Positions 50,969 through 60,762 of a stretch of 64,000 nt of DNA are shown here, in pieces. Position 1 is the first letter of the stretch; each line of letters opens with the position of its first letter. This DNA comes from Phyllobacterium trifolii (GTDB taxonomy: Bacteria > Pseudomonadota > Alphaproteobacteria > Rhizobiales > Rhizobiaceae): NCBI RefSeq assembly GCF_014192095.1, contig NZ_JACHXN010000016.1:1-64000 (forward strand), given 5' to 3'. The notes beneath the pieces are model-generated. The model saw only the letters and a list, made by a program, of their open reading frames with translations, was not told the DNA's origin and did no database searches. A program made the position numbers and the translations under genes.

Positions 50969-51688
50969 ATGCTCACGCGTAAACAACATGAACTCCTGCT
51001 CTTCATCCACGAGCGTTTGAAGGAGACAGGCATCCCACCTTCGTTCGACGAGATGAAGGATGCATTGGATCTTGCGTCGAAATCCGGCATACACCGGTTG
51101 ATCACTGCCCTCGAAGAGCGCGGTTTCATTCGCCGGCTTGCAAACCGTGCAAGAGCGCTGGAGGTTTTGCGCCTGCCGGACTCCATCGCTCCCGGCCTCA
51201 ACGCCCAACGGAAATTCTCGCCAAGTGTCATCGAGGGAAGCCTTGGCCGAAATGTCGCCCCCGCCCGGCCACAGGCGCGATCCTCCGACGATATAAGCGC
51301 GTCGACGGTCGTCAGCATCCCGGTCATGGGCCGCATCGCCGCTGGTGTGCCGATTTCCGCAATCCAGAACCAGACCCATATGATCGGCCTGCCCCCGGAC
51401 ATGATAGGGAGCGGCGAACACTACGCGCTCGAAGTCAAAGGCGATTCCATGATCGAGGCCGGGATTTTCGATGGCGATACGGTCGTGATCAAGCGTGGTG
51501 ATACTGCCAATCCGGGCGAGATCGTTGTCGCACTGGTCGACGACGAAGAGGCGACGCTGAAGCGGTTCCGCCGTAAAGGAGCGTCAATTGCGCTCGAAGC
51601 GGCAAATCCGGCCTATGAGACGCGGATTTTCGGCCCGGATCGCGTTCAGGTTCAAGGAAAGCTTGTCGGTCTGATACGGCGATACTAG
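50969..51688 (+). CDS. lexA: SOS repressor LexA
   Basis: 239 aa from the ATG at 50969 with AAAGGA upstream. The longer frame has a hydrophobic, unlikely N-terminus. The winged helix-turn-helix runs from residue 1 to about 65. The self-cleavage site is A125-G126 (IAAGVP), with catalytic S160 (GDSMIEAG) and K198 (EATLKRF). It represses DNA-repair genes until RecA promotes cleavage. Its stop overlaps the stop of the comEC remnant. Confidence 0.97.
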   Translation: MLTRKQHELLLFIHERLKETGIPPSFDEMKDALDLASKSGIHRLITALEERGFIRRLANRARALEVLRLPDSIAPGLNAQRKFSPSVIEGSLGRNVAPARPQARSSDDISASTVVSIPVMGRIAAGVPISAIQNQTHMIGLPPDMIGSGEHYALEVKGDSMIEAGIFDGDTVVIKRGDTANPGEIVVALVDDEEATLKRFRRKGASIALEAANPAYETRIFGPDRVQVQGKLVGLIRRY

Positions 51689-53255
51689 CAGTCGCCCGGC
51701 TTTTCGCAGCCTGATGCCTCACCGCTATCAGCATTCACACGCTTGCGGGATTTGTAGTCTGCGATATTGCGCGCGGCACGCGAATACACTCGATAGGCGT
51801 TCCAAGGCCGGACCGGTGGTCCTACGGCGTAATTGATGGCAGCGGACTGAAGGCGCCGAGCGCGAGAAGCGTTGGCCTCGGCAAGGATGATGTCCGGCGG
51901 ATTATTCTCGTTGTTTGTGTTGGATGGGCGAATAGGATCGCGCGACTTTAAACTAATCTCTGCGGTACCGTGCAGTGCAAGATCGCGCTTGGTAAGTACG
52001 AGTATGTTCTTGTCCTCGCACGTCGTGGGTCCGGCCGAGTATGCCAGAACAACGATATCTCCCTCCTGGCAGGCGGATGACCTCTGTGCAGCTTGGTCCG
52101 TATAGGCGATTATCAATCCGCCCGGCTCGCGTGCGGTACAAACGTTTTCAATACATTCAAACTGCATTTCTTTAGAAATTGCGCCAGCCTTCAACGGCTT
52201 TACCACCTCGTCTATACCATAGCCCTGCTGCCAATTGTTTAGAGTGAACGCACTGCCGGATGCTCGATTGACCGCCAGATTGCCGTCATCATTGCGCAAT
52301 GCGACCAGTTTTCCGTCCTCTGAAACAATGATCTGCGGCTCCTGCACTCGCATCATCAGCAAGGCCGCACCTAACAATAAGGGTATGCCGCACAGCCGAA
52401 GACGCGTCGACAGGAACAGCAACATCACAAGACCAATGCTCATGAGGATCAAGGTGCCTTGCGGCATAAGGCCGAGATTGCCGCTGGGGGAGCGCGAAGC
52501 GACCATTTTTGCAAGAGCGATGACGACCTCGATGCCCTGTCCCATGACCGTAAACGGTAGCCAATCCAGATCGAATGGCATGGCTAGCAAACCGAGCACG
52601 GCAAATGGCATGACAGCAACTGAAATGACCGGCAGCGCGAGAGCGTTACCGATAAGGCCGAATGGTGCCGTATTGTTGAAATGATAAGCCGCAAAGATTG
52701 AGCTCGCAGTCCCGGCTACCACCGATGTCATGGCAATAGCGCATCTCGTGACATCGCTTTGACACGGCCCGTCATCCGAGTTGTGACTTCCGAGCCAAGC
52801 ATCCGGGTTCCGGCCCGGATCGTTTCGACTTTGCCAAAGAGCATGCCGGCGACAAGTGCGATCGCGAATAAAAGAACAAGCCGCATCACGGGTCGCGCCT
52901 GCGCCAAGGCATGACAACCGACGAGAAAAGTCATCCCTGAAAGAATGGCACTCAGCCTCGGTTCGACAGCTGCGTTAAAATAGAAAATCGCACCGATACC
53001 CGCAAAGACAGGTAAGAACAGAAACAACGTGCCGCGATCCACCTCGCAGTTGAATGCCTTGGGAATCGCGAGAGGCACGGAGTGAAGTTGCGTTCGTGCA
53101 GAATTGCGAAGTCCACGTAACTTGGTAGGCCAGCTCTCCTTTTCAACGACTAAATCACTGGTCCGCGTTTGAGTCGCGATTTCATAACCGCCGCTGTCGG
53201 GACGGAGAAAAAACTGCTGTTCTCTGGTCTTTGTTCTGGTAGCAGGACCTTCCAT
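51685..53255 (-). pseudogene. comEC: comEC/rec2 remnant with internal deletion and frameshift
   Basis: Two open frames together cover the two ends of a ComEC DNA-uptake channel. The 5' part (53255 to about 52740, 175 aa) has membrane helices and the DUF4131-type LFLFLPVFAGIGAIFYF and TTRMTGRV, then hits a stop at 52728. The 3' part (from about 52731 to 51685, about 349 aa, in another frame) starts inside the Competence domain (MTSVVAGTASSIFAAYHF, MPFAVLGLLAMPF) and keeps its normal C-terminal RPWNAYR. About 230-280 residues between them, expected in intact homologues of about 750-800 aa, are missing. The gene is probably dead. Alternative: a sequencing-assembly gap, or two truncated proteins. 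Confidence 0.8.
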
Positions 53256-53368
53256 TTGCTTTCCGGTTCTGCCAGTGCCCTTGCACAGCAGCGGTGCTAT
53301 GCTACATGAACGCCAGATCAATTCGATTGGACGTTCGGCTAATACGCCGGGCACCTGCTGGAGAACTT

Positions 53369-54796
53369 ATGTCATCTTCCGTTGTCACCCGTTTCGCACC
53401 CTCTCCGACCGGTTATTTGCATATCGGCGGCGCCCGCACTGCCCTGTTCAATTGGCTTTATGCCAAACATACGGGCGGCAAGATGCTGCTGCGTATCGAG
53501 GACACGGATCGGGAACGCTCTTCGGAAGCAGCCGTAACTGCCATTCTCGACGGTCTAAAATGGCTGGGTCTTGATTGGGATGGCGATGCCGTGTCGCAAT
53601 ATGAGCGCGCGCCCCGTCACCGCGAAGTTGCAGAGGAGCTTGTCACCAGGGGTAAGGCCTATTATTGCTATGCTTCACAGGCCGAGCTTGAGGAAATGCG
53701 CGAGAAAGCACGTTCTGAAGGCCGCCCACCGCGGTATGACGGCCGCTGGAGGGATCGCGATCCCAAGGAAGCACCCGAAGGTATCAAGCCGGTCATCCGC
53801 ATCAAGGCGCCTCAGACGGGTGAAACACTCGTTCGCGACCAGGTTCAGGGCGATGTCCGGTTCCCCAACAAGGATCTCGACGATTTCATCATCCTGCGCT
53901 CCGATGGCAATCCGACCTATATGCACGCTGTCGTGGTAGATGATCATGACATGGGGGTCACCCACATCATTCGTGGCGACGATCATTTGACCAATGCGGC
54001 GCGACAGACGGTTATCTACGATGCTATGGGCTGGGATGTACCGGTGATGGGCCACATACCGCTCATTCATGGCGCGGATGGCGCAAAATTGTCGAAGCGG
54101 CATGGTGCGCTTGGGGTGGAGGCTTATCGCGCCATGGGCTATCTGCCCGCAGCGTTGCGCAATTATCTCGTTCGTCTCGGCTGGAGCCATGGTGACGACG
54201 AGATTATGTCCGATGAACAGATGATCCAGTGGTTTGAAATCTCGGATATCAACCGAGGCGCATCGCGCTTCGATTTCCAGAAGCTCGAGGCAATCAACGG
54301 CCACTACATGCGCATCTCGGATGATGCGGACCTGGTCAATGCCATGATCGACATCCTGCCGGAGATCGAGGGTGGCGCGGAGATGCTGTCGCGCTTGGAT
54401 GACAACATGCAAAAGCAATTGCTCGCCGCGATGCCCGGCCTGAAGGAGCGCGCGAAGACATTGGTCGAGCTCGCGGACAGCGCAAAGTATCTTTTCGCAA
54501 AGCGGCCGCTTGCACTGGATGAAAAAGCGTACGCCTTGCTTAACGAGGAGGGTCGGAGCATTCTTTCCGGCGTACTTCCGGACCTTGCCGCAGTTGATGG
54601 ATGGAGCGCTGAGCCGCTCGATGCTGCAGTGCGGGCGTACGCGGAAAAAACGGGGCTGAAACTCGGTAAAATCGCGCAACCCTTGCGCGCAGCTTTGACG
54701 GGAAGAGCAACGTCTCCGGGTGTTTTCGATGTATTGGCAGTCTTGGGAAGAGAAGAATCCCTTGGCCGCATAGAGGATCAGGCAAAAGGGCAATAG
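53369..54796 (+). CDS. gltX: Glutamyl-tRNA synthetase
   Basis: 475 aa from the ATG at 53369 with GGAGAA upstream. The longer frame starts inside the comEC promoter gap. The HIGH-type motif is [15 protein letters not shown], and the KMSKS-type motif is [10 protein letters not shown]. It charges tRNA with glutamate. Alphaproteobacteria often have two gltX copies, and this one matches the discriminating or non-discriminating type equally well by eye. It is divergent from the comEC remnant and lies 144 bp before gltA. Confidence 0.95.
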   Translation: MSSSVVTRFAPSPTGYLHIGGARTALFNWLYAKHTGGKMLLRIEDTDRERSSEAAVTAILDGLKWLGLDWDGDAVSQYERAPRHREVAEELVTRGKAYYCYASQAELEEMREKARSEGRPPRYDGRWRDRDPKEAPEGIKPVIRIKAPQTGETLVRDQVQGDVRFPNKDLDDFIILRSDGNPTYMHAVVVDDHDMGVTHIIRGDDHLTNAARQTVIYDAMGWDVPVMGHIPLIHGADGAKLSKRHGALGVEAYRAMGYLPAALRNYLVRLGWSHGDDEIMSDEQMIQWFEISDINRGASRFDFQKLEAINGHYMRISDDADLVNAMIDILPEIEGGAEMLSRLDDNMQKQLLAAMPGLKERAKTLVELADSAKYLFAKRPLALDEKAYALLNEEGRSILSGVLPDLAAVDGWSAEPLDAAVRAYAEKTGLKLGKIAQPLRAALTGRATSPGVFDVLAVLGREESLGRIEDQAKGQ

Positions 54797-54940
54797 CACG
54801 CAAATTTGAGCGCATTTTTGCATTGCAACATCGTACCTTTCGAGTACGGTGTCGTGCCTGACAAGATAAGATTGTGGCCTCATTCGAGGTAGATGCTTTT
54901 GCGCTGGATCAGCGCAAGTCGAAGCAAGAAAGGAACGGCA

Positions 54941-56233
54941 ATGTCTGAAAACAGCGTCAACATCGACCTGAATGGTCACGAATTCTCCTTGCCAATCAAA
55001 AAGGGGACCATTGGACCGGATGTCGTGGACATTGGGACATTATACAAGAACACCGGCGCCTTCACGTATGATCCGGGGTTCACGTCCACTGCTGCTTGCG
55101 AGTCGCAGATCACCTATATCGATGGCGATGAAGGCATCTTGCTGCATCGGGGTTACCCGATCGAACAACTGGCTGAACACGGCGATTTTCTAGAAGCCTG
55201 CTATCTCTTGCTCTACGGCGAATTGCCGACGAAGAGCCAAAAGGCAGACTTCGACTTCCGCGTAACCCGGCACACTATGGTGCACGAGCAGATGTCTCGC
55301 TTTTTCAGTGGTTTCCGCCGCGATGCGCATCCAATGGCCGTCATGGTCGGCTGCGTCGGCGCCCTGTCCGCGTTTTATCACGACTCGACGGACATTTCCG
55401 ATCCGCATCAGCGCATGGTTGCTTCGATCCGTATGATCGCGAAAATCCCGACCCTCGCCGCGATGGCTTATAAGTATCATATCGGTCAGCCTTTCGTTTA
55501 CCCGAAGAACAATCTCGATTTCGCGACGAACTTCCTTCACATGTGCTTCGCTGTTCCCTGTGAGGACTACGTACCAAATCCGGTTCTTGCACGCGCAATG
55601 GATCGCATTTTCATCCTGCACGCCGATCACGAGCAGAATGCATCGACGTCCACAGTTCGCCTGGCCGGTTCGTCGGGCGCTAACCCCTTCGCTTGTATCG
55701 CTGCGGGTATCGCCTGCCTCTGGGGTCCGGCTCATGGCGGCGCCAATGAAGCAGCGCTGCAAATGCTCGGTGAGATCGGCACCATGGATCGCATTCCCGA
55801 GTTCATCAATCGCGCCAAGGACAAGAACGATCCGTTCCGCCTGATGGGCTTTGGTCATCGCGTCTACAAGAATTACGATCCGCGCGCGAAGATCATGCAG
55901 CAGACGACGCGCGAAGTGCTCGCCGAACTCGGCATCAAGGATGACCCGCTGCTTGACGTTGCCATGGAACTTGAGCGTATTGCGCTAACCGATGAATACT
56001 TCATCGAAAAGAAGCTTTATCCAAACGTCGACTTTTATTCCGGTATCACATTGAAGGCGCTTGGCTTCCCCACCACCATGTTTACCGTGCTGTTCGCTGT
56101 TGCGCGCACCGTCGGCTGGATTGCCCAGTGGAAAGAGATGATCGAAGACCCGCATCAAAAGATTGGCCGCCCGCGCCAGCTTTACACAGGTGCGACGCCG
56201 CGCGATTATGTGAGCGTCGAAGATCGCAAATAG
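54941..56233 (+). CDS. gltA: Citrate synthase
   Basis: 430 aa from the ATG at 54941 with AAAGGAA upstream. It condenses acetyl-CoA and oxaloacetate. The catalytic His residues and Asp lie in [24 protein letters not shown] and [14 protein letters not shown]. Length and the Gram-negative type II pattern (NADH-sensitive hexamer family) fit. It ends at a bidirectional terminator shared with lpxB. Confidence 0.98.
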   Translation: MSENSVNIDLNGHEFSLPIKKGTIGPDVVDIGTLYKNTGAFTYDPGFTSTAACESQITYIDGDEGILLHRGYPIEQLAEHGDFLEACYLLLYGELPTKSQKADFDFRVTRHTMVHEQMSRFFSGFRRDAHPMAVMVGCVGALSAFYHDSTDISDPHQRMVASIRMIAKIPTLAAMAYKYHIGQPFVYPKNNLDFATNFLHMCFAVPCEDYVPNPVLARAMDRIFILHADHEQNASTSTVRLAGSSGANPFACIAAGIACLWGPAHGGANEAALQMLGEIGTMDRIPEFINRAKDKNDPFRLMGFGHRVYKNYDPRAKIMQQTTREVLAELGIKDDPLLDVAMELERIALTDEYFIEKKLYPNVDFYSGITLKALGFPTTMFTVLFAVARTVGWIAQWKEMIEDPHQKIGRPRQLYTGATPRDYVSVEDRK

Positions 56234-56249
56234 TCACCATCATATGGTC

Positions 56250-56280
56250 AAAAAAAAGGCGCCCACCCGGCGCTTTTTTA
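56250..56280. terminator. Bidirectional terminator between gltA and lpxB
   Basis: GCGCC / GGCGC stem with a 5-nt loop, extended by seven A on the left and six T on the right, with one bulged G. The A-tract and T-tract let it end transcription from both convergent genes. Confidence 0.82.
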
Positions 56281-56284
56281 TTGG

Positions 56285-57463
56285 TCATTTGTGTGAAGCA
56301 AATTCCAGCACTTTTTCTGCGGCAATCTCCCCTGCGGGACGCTCGGTCTGCATCAGCCTCGCAACCTTGTCGAAACTTTCAAGCTGTGCGGCGCGCCGGT
56401 GACCCGGAACCAGCAATTGCTCGATTTGACGGGCAATGGGGCCGGATCGGACAAAAATATTGAAATATTCTGGAACAACCGGCTCGTCTGCGATGATATT
56501 TGGAAGCGCCGCACTCCATACCTTGATCCTTGGCGCAATAAATGTCCGCGCCAGCCAGTCCGGCTTGTAGGAAAGGACTGTGGGAATACGCGCCAGCGCC
56601 AGTTCCAGCGAAACAGTTCCGGATGCTGCAAGCGCAGCGTCGGCCTCGGCGAAGGCTTTCAATCTCTCCGCTTCACCCACAACGATGCGAGGCTTCACTG
56701 TCCAGCTTGCAGTCAATTGCCGGACAAGTGGCTCGACCTTCGGCAGCGTCGGCAGAACGACGTTGATGCGATTGCCACGGTTTGCCAAAAGATCGATGGT
56801 CTCGCCGAATGGTTCCGCAAGACTGATGATTTCGGAGCGCCGAGAACCCGGCAGCACAACAAGGTTCTTCTCAGCCCGGTCCCCCAGGCTAGCGTCGCGC
56901 GCGCGATTTTGTTTTGCGGCTTCCAGCAACGGCGCATGCGATACCAGCCTGTGCCCGACATAGGTCGCAGGCGGGCCATCCAGATCCTTCAGAGCCTGTA
57001 CCTCAAACGGCAGGATCGCCAGCACATGATCGATATAGGCGCGCATTGCCTTGGCGCGTTCCGGCCTCCAGGCCCACACGGAAGGACTGATGTAATTGAT
57101 GATCGGGATCAAAGGATCAGCCGCCCTCACCTTGCGTGCAACGCGATGGGTAAAATCAGGGCTATCGATGATCACCAGACAATCTGGCTTCGCTACGACG
57201 ATCGCCGTCGAAAGCTGCGAGATCCGGCGCAGAAGCTGCGGCAGCTTTTGAACAATCGCACTAAGGCCGACGAGCGCGATTTCATGCTGATCGAACAAGC
57301 TGTCGAGCCCGAGTGCGGCAAGATGCTCCCCGCCGACGCCGGTGAGCGTCACCTCGCCTGCATATTGCCGGCGCAGCGCTTGAACCAGATCGGCGCCCAG
57401 CAAATCCCCGGACTCTTCCCCCGTGACAATGGCAAGGCGCAAGGGCTTTGTCGCGGCAGTCAT
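56285..57463 (-). CDS. lpxB: Lipid A disaccharide synthase
   Basis: 392 aa. It joins UDP-2,3-diacylglucosamine and lipid X to make the lipid A disaccharide. Motifs include AIVTGEESGDLLGA, NYISPSVWAWRPERAKAM, LPGSRRSEI and ASGTVSLELAL. The start shares a base with the lpxI stop (TGATG). Last gene of the bamA-lpx run. Confidence 0.96.
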   Translation of the reverse strand: MTAATKPLRLAIVTGEESGDLLGADLVQALRRQYAGEVTLTGVGGEHLAALGLDSLFDQHEIALVGLSAIVQKLPQLLRRISQLSTAIVVAKPDCLVIIDSPDFTHRVARKVRAADPLIPIINYISPSVWAWRPERAKAMRAYIDHVLAILPFEVQALKDLDGPPATYVGHRLVSHAPLLEAAKQNRARDASLGDRAEKNLVVLPGSRRSEIISLAEPFGETIDLLANRGNRINVVLPTLPKVEPLVRQLTASWTVKPRIVVGEAERLKAFAEADAALAASGTVSLELALARIPTVLSYKPDWLARTFIAPRIKVWSAALPNIIADEPVVPEYFNIFVRSGPIARQIEQLLVPGHRRAAQLESFDKVARLMQTERPAGEIAAEKVLEFASHK

Positions 57464-58362
57464 CAGGAGGATTCCTGTTCAAAGGTCTCGATGAATAGTC
57501 CAGCTTTGTCGGCAGCCGCAATAGTTTCGCCGTAGCCGAGGATCAGTGTGCGACGCGCCTCAATGGCAATGCCTTTGAGACCCGCCTTGACGGCATTCTC
57601 CACGGTACTGACCCCGATGGCCGGCAGGTCAGCGCGCACTTCCTGTTGCGGCTTGGCGCATTTGACCAGAACTCCACCCTTGCGATTGATGCGCTTGGCA
57701 TGCCGCAACTCCGCCACGCGTTGCAGCATGGCATCGGTACCTTCGACGCCTTCCAGCGCCACGACGCGCCGGCCGATGGCGATTGCCGCCTGGCCGATAT
57801 CAAGCGAGCCGATCATGATTGCAGCCTGCCGGGCGGCATGCATATTGGCGACGCTTTCCTGGTCAGCGCGCTTGCGCGTCAGCGTGCCTGGTGCTGGCGC
57901 AAGGATGTCGGGAACGATCTCGTGAGCGCCGAGAACGCGAAAACCATAGGATTCGATTGTCGCAATGACGGCGCGCAACAGGCCGTCATCGCCCAGCCGA
58001 AATGCCCGCAGGAAACGATAAAGCGCAACCAGATTGCCGTTTCCCGGTCGAAGTGCAGCGCGGAACTCCGGCCTGTGACGAATGCCGCCCGCGAGGACAA
58101 CATTGGAAATGCCTTCGGCCTTGAGTATCTTGACCAGGCCGCCGAGTTCAACAATCGAAATCTCTGCGTGCTCACCGGCGTAGAACTCAGGTTCCGCCTC
58201 GCCTTTGATCGCAACAATCAAGGGATTGTCGCCAAGCTTCCGCAGACTTTGGGCGACGGCGACTGGAAGCTGGCCATTGCCGGCGACAATGGCGGTCCGT
58301 CCCGCTATCGGCGGGTGCAAAGCTTTCGATGGCGGTGTTTTAGCTGTTGTCGTCACTGTCAC
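57463..58362 (-). CDS. lpxI: UDP-2,3-diacylglucosamine pyrophosphatase LpxI
   Basis: 299 aa, DUF1009 type. The motifs GRTAIVAGNGQLPVAVAQSL, LAGGIRHRPEFRA, EGTDAMLQR and GVLVKCAKPQQEVRADLP (quoted in parts) match LpxI, the alphaproteobacterial replacement for LpxH. It releases lipid X from UDP-diacylglucosamine. The start at 58362 overlaps lpxA by 23 bp, so a slightly later start is possible. Confidence 0.93.
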   Translation of the reverse strand: MTVTTTAKTPPSKALHPPIAGRTAIVAGNGQLPVAVAQSLRKLGDNPLIVAIKGEAEPEFYAGEHAEISIVELGGLVKILKAEGISNVVLAGGIRHRPEFRAALRPGNGNLVALYRFLRAFRLGDDGLLRAVIATIESYGFRVLGAHEIVPDILAPAPGTLTRKRADQESVANMHAARQAAIMIGSLDIGQAAIAIGRRVVALEGVEGTDAMLQRVAELRHAKRINRKGGVLVKCAKPQQEVRADLPAIGVSTVENAVKAGLKGIAIEARRTLILGYGETIAAADKAGLFIETFEQESS

Positions 58363-59167
58363 TGATCTCGATTGCGGAATCGAGTGGCGGCGTGCAATAG
58401 GCGCGCTTGGTATCAGTGGTAATGAAATCGACCAGATCGGCTACGGCGGGCGAATCCGGGAATGCCACGCGCACATCGTCTGCGCGGCTCTTGATCGATT
58501 TCGTACGGTCGAACAGCATGCGGACAGCATGACGCAGATTGTGGATTTCCGGACGCGCCATCCCCGATCGTTTCATCCCGATGATATTCAACCCGCCGAG
58601 ATAGGCGTGGTTGCCGATAGCCATGCCATAGGGAACGAGATCGCTTGCCAAGGCAGCAAGACCGCCAATGAAGGCATGATGCCCGACACGTACGAACTGA
58701 TGAATGCCCGCACCTCCGCCGATAATGACATTATTGCCGATGGTGACGTGCCCGCCGATCATCACATTATTGGAGAAGGTGACATTGTCGCCAATCACGC
58801 AGTCATGCGCGACATGCGCATAAGCCAGGAACATGCAATTGTCGCCGATCGTGGTAATGCCGCGGCTGCCATCCGTACCGCGATGCATGGTCACGCCTTC
58901 GCGGATCACGCAGTTCTTGCCGATGACGAGTGTCGTATAGCCGCCTTTGTGCTTGGTATTTTGCGGGTCACCCCCAAGAACAGCATTGGGATAGACCTTG
59001 GAACCGCTTCCAAGCGTCGTCGGTCCCAAGATCGTGACGTGGCCGATGAGTTCGACGTCATCGCCAATAACGGCTTCAGATCCGATGTGGCAAAATGGTC
59101 CGACAGATACCCTGTCTCCGATTTTTGCGCCCTGCTCGATAATAGACGACTGATGAATGCGAGACAT
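58340..59167 (-). CDS. lpxA: UDP-N-acetylglucosamine acyltransferase LpxA
   Basis: 275 aa. A left-handed beta-helix of hexapeptide repeats occupies residues 5-190 (IIEQGAKIGDRVSVGPFCHI pattern). The catalytic His lies in TMHRGTDG or the neighbouring AHVAHDCVIGD. The C-terminal helical domain follows. It performs the first acylation of lipid A synthesis. It lies 8 bp after fabZ. Confidence 0.96.
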   Translation of the reverse strand: MSRIHQSSIIEQGAKIGDRVSVGPFCHIGSEAVIGDDVELIGHVTILGPTTLGSGSKVYPNAVLGGDPQNTKHKGGYTTLVIGKNCVIREGVTMHRGTDGSRGITTIGDNCMFLAYAHVAHDCVIGDNVTFSNNVMIGGHVTIGNNVIIGGGAGIHQFVRVGHHAFIGGLAALASDLVPYGMAIGNHAYLGGLNIIGMKRSGMARPEIHNLRHAVRMLFDRTKSIKSRADDVRVAFPDSPAVADLVDFITTDTKRAYCTPPLDSAIEISDSDDNS

Positions 59168-59175
59168 AAAAGGGT

Positions 59176-59661
59176 TCAGACTCCAGACTCGTCTTCATCG
59201 GGAAAGCCGACCATGGCAGCAACTTCCGCTTCGGCAACCTTCACGCCGTCAACTTCGGCTATACAAGCATATTTGTGGATGCTGCCGCGCTGCTTCAGCT
59301 TCGTCACCCGCAGCTTCAGTTGGTCGCCGGGAACGACCGGCTTGCGGAACTTGGCGTTATCGATGGTCATGAAGAAGACCTTGCCCGGCTTGCCGCTGCC
59401 ATTGTGAAAGAGAACGATCGCGCCGGCAGTCTGAGCCATGGCCTCGATGATCAAAACACCCGGCATGATCGGCAGCTCGGGAAAATGACCGGCAAAATGC
59501 GGCTCGTTGATGCTGACATTCTTGATGCCGGTAGCCGATACGTCACGGTCGATATCGACGATGCGATCGATCAGTAGAAATGGATAACGATGTGGCAGAT
59601 TCGCCAGAAGTTTCTGGATGTCCGCAACTCCGAGGCTCTCCACTTTCACATTATCACTCAT
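59176..59661 (-). CDS. fabZ: 3-hydroxyacyl-ACP dehydratase FabZ
   Basis: 161 aa. The hot-dog fold active site is [26 protein letters not shown] (read as HFAGHFP with its His, and the Glu in IIEAMAQ). It dehydrates beta-hydroxyacyl-ACP in fatty acid elongation and competes with LpxA/LpxD for the same acyl-ACP. Its start overlaps the lpxD stop by 8 bp. Confidence 0.96.
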   Translation of the reverse strand: MSDNVKVESLGVADIQKLLANLPHRYPFLLIDRIVDIDRDVSATGIKNVSINEPHFAGHFPELPIMPGVLIIEAMAQTAGAIVLFHNGSGKPGKVFFMTIDNAKFRKPVVPGDQLKLRVTKLKQRGSIHKYACIAEVDGVKVAEAEVAAMVGFPDEDESGV

Positions 59662-60709
59662 CTGAACCGCTCTCCTTCTTGGTTCGCGTCATCGCACGCA
59701 CGCTCGCGATTTCACGGAACCACTGCTTGAACGGCTGAGCAGGCGCGCCAGCCCACCTCTCGCCGTCCGGTATATCGTTCATCACGCCGCTCGCCGCGGC
59801 GATCTCGACGCGTGAACCGATGTTGACATGATCCTTGATCCCGACGCTTCCACCGAGCATCGTCATGTCACCAAGGACCACACTGCCCGAAATGCCACAT
59901 TGCGCAGCAATAACGCAATGCCGCCCTATACGCACATTATGGGCGATTTGCACGAGATTATCGATTTTCGTGCCTTCACCGATAGTCGTGTCAGCCAGAG
60001 CACCACGATCGACCGTTGTATTGGCGCCGATCTCGACATTGTCCTGAATAATGACGCGGCCGAGTTGCGGCATCTTGTCGAGCCCGGCTCTGCCAGGCAC
60101 ATACCCAAAGCCATCCTGGCCAATTCTTACACCCGGATGCAACAAGACGCGATTACCCAAAAATGCGTACTGAATCGAGCAACTCGGAGCGATATAGCAA
60201 TCGCGACCAATCTTGCAGCCATTGCCGATGACGACATTGGCGGCAATAACAGTGCCGGAACCGATGGAAACATTGCTGCCGATGATGGCGCCCGGTTCAA
60301 TCGTAACGTCAGTTTCGATCTCTGCGGACGGATGGACAATCGCGTGGGTCGATATACCGGTCTGTCCGCTCCACAAATGCGCATTGACGGCATTGGGATA
60401 GAGCGCGCGGCCAATGGCAGCAAAATCCTGCTGCGGATGACGAGTTACGATGATGGCGACGTTCTTGGGAACGCTTGCCTTGATTTCATCGGTACACAGT
60501 ACGCCGGCAGCCTTCAGGCTACCGAGATCCAGGGCGTGTTTCTTGCTTTCGATAAAAACGACCGCATCAGGACCAGAATCCGAAAGCGAAGCCAGCCGCT
60601 TGACCGGCCGATTTGCCAATGAACTGTCCACGAGAACGCCATTGGTCAGACCTGCGATCTGACCAATTGTCACGTTCAACAGTGGCTCATAAAAGATAGG
60701 ATCGGCCAT
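59654..60709 (-). CDS. lpxD: UDP-3-O-acylglucosamine N-acyltransferase LpxD
   Basis: 351 aa. The N-terminal uridine-binding domain (1-105) precedes a beta-helix of hexapeptide repeats (about 115-310; [20 protein letters not shown] pattern), with the catalytic His in [13 protein letters not shown]. It adds the second acyl chain in lipid A synthesis. Its ribosome binding site GGGGGAGAAAG lies within a hairpin (see separate entry). Confidence 0.95.
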   Translation of the reverse strand: MADPIFYEPLLNVTIGQIAGLTNGVLVDSSLANRPVKRLASLSDSGPDAVVFIESKKHALDLGSLKAAGVLCTDEIKASVPKNVAIIVTRHPQQDFAAIGRALYPNAVNAHLWSGQTGISTHAIVHPSAEIETDVTIEPGAIIGSNVSIGSGTVIAANVVIGNGCKIGRDCYIAPSCSIQYAFLGNRVLLHPGVRIGQDGFGYVPGRAGLDKMPQLGRVIIQDNVEIGANTTVDRGALADTTIGEGTKIDNLVQIAHNVRIGRHCVIAAQCGISGSVVLGDMTMLGGSVGIKDHVNIGSRVEIAAASGVMNDIPDGERWAGAPAQPFKQWFREIASVRAMTRTKKESGSDE

Positions 60710-60719
60710 CGGCTACTTT

Positions 60720-60750
60720 CTCCCCCGGGGAAACTTGCTCCCCCCGGGAG
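60720..60750 (-). promoter_or_regulatory. Hairpin over the lpxD ribosome binding site
   Basis: On the minus strand CTCCCGGGG pairs with CCCCGGGGGAG (two bulged G) around a loop of about 11-12 nt. The 3' arm is the purine tract GGGGGAG that serves as the lpxD Shine-Dalgarno, 10-15 bp before the ATG at 60709. It lies in the 53-bp gap between bamA and lpxD. It could limit lpxD translation or act as a weak processing or attenuation site. Confidence 0.5.
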
Positions 60751-60762
60751 GTCAGCAATCTA

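Noticed and set aside
53215-53245. A LexA box in front of the comEC remnant
   Set aside because: Two GTTC units are there, but 10 bp apart and not 7, so they do not match the SOS consensus.
53675-54979. 434-codon minus-strand open frame
   Set aside because: Antisense to gltX, which has intact synthetase motifs in the plus frame.
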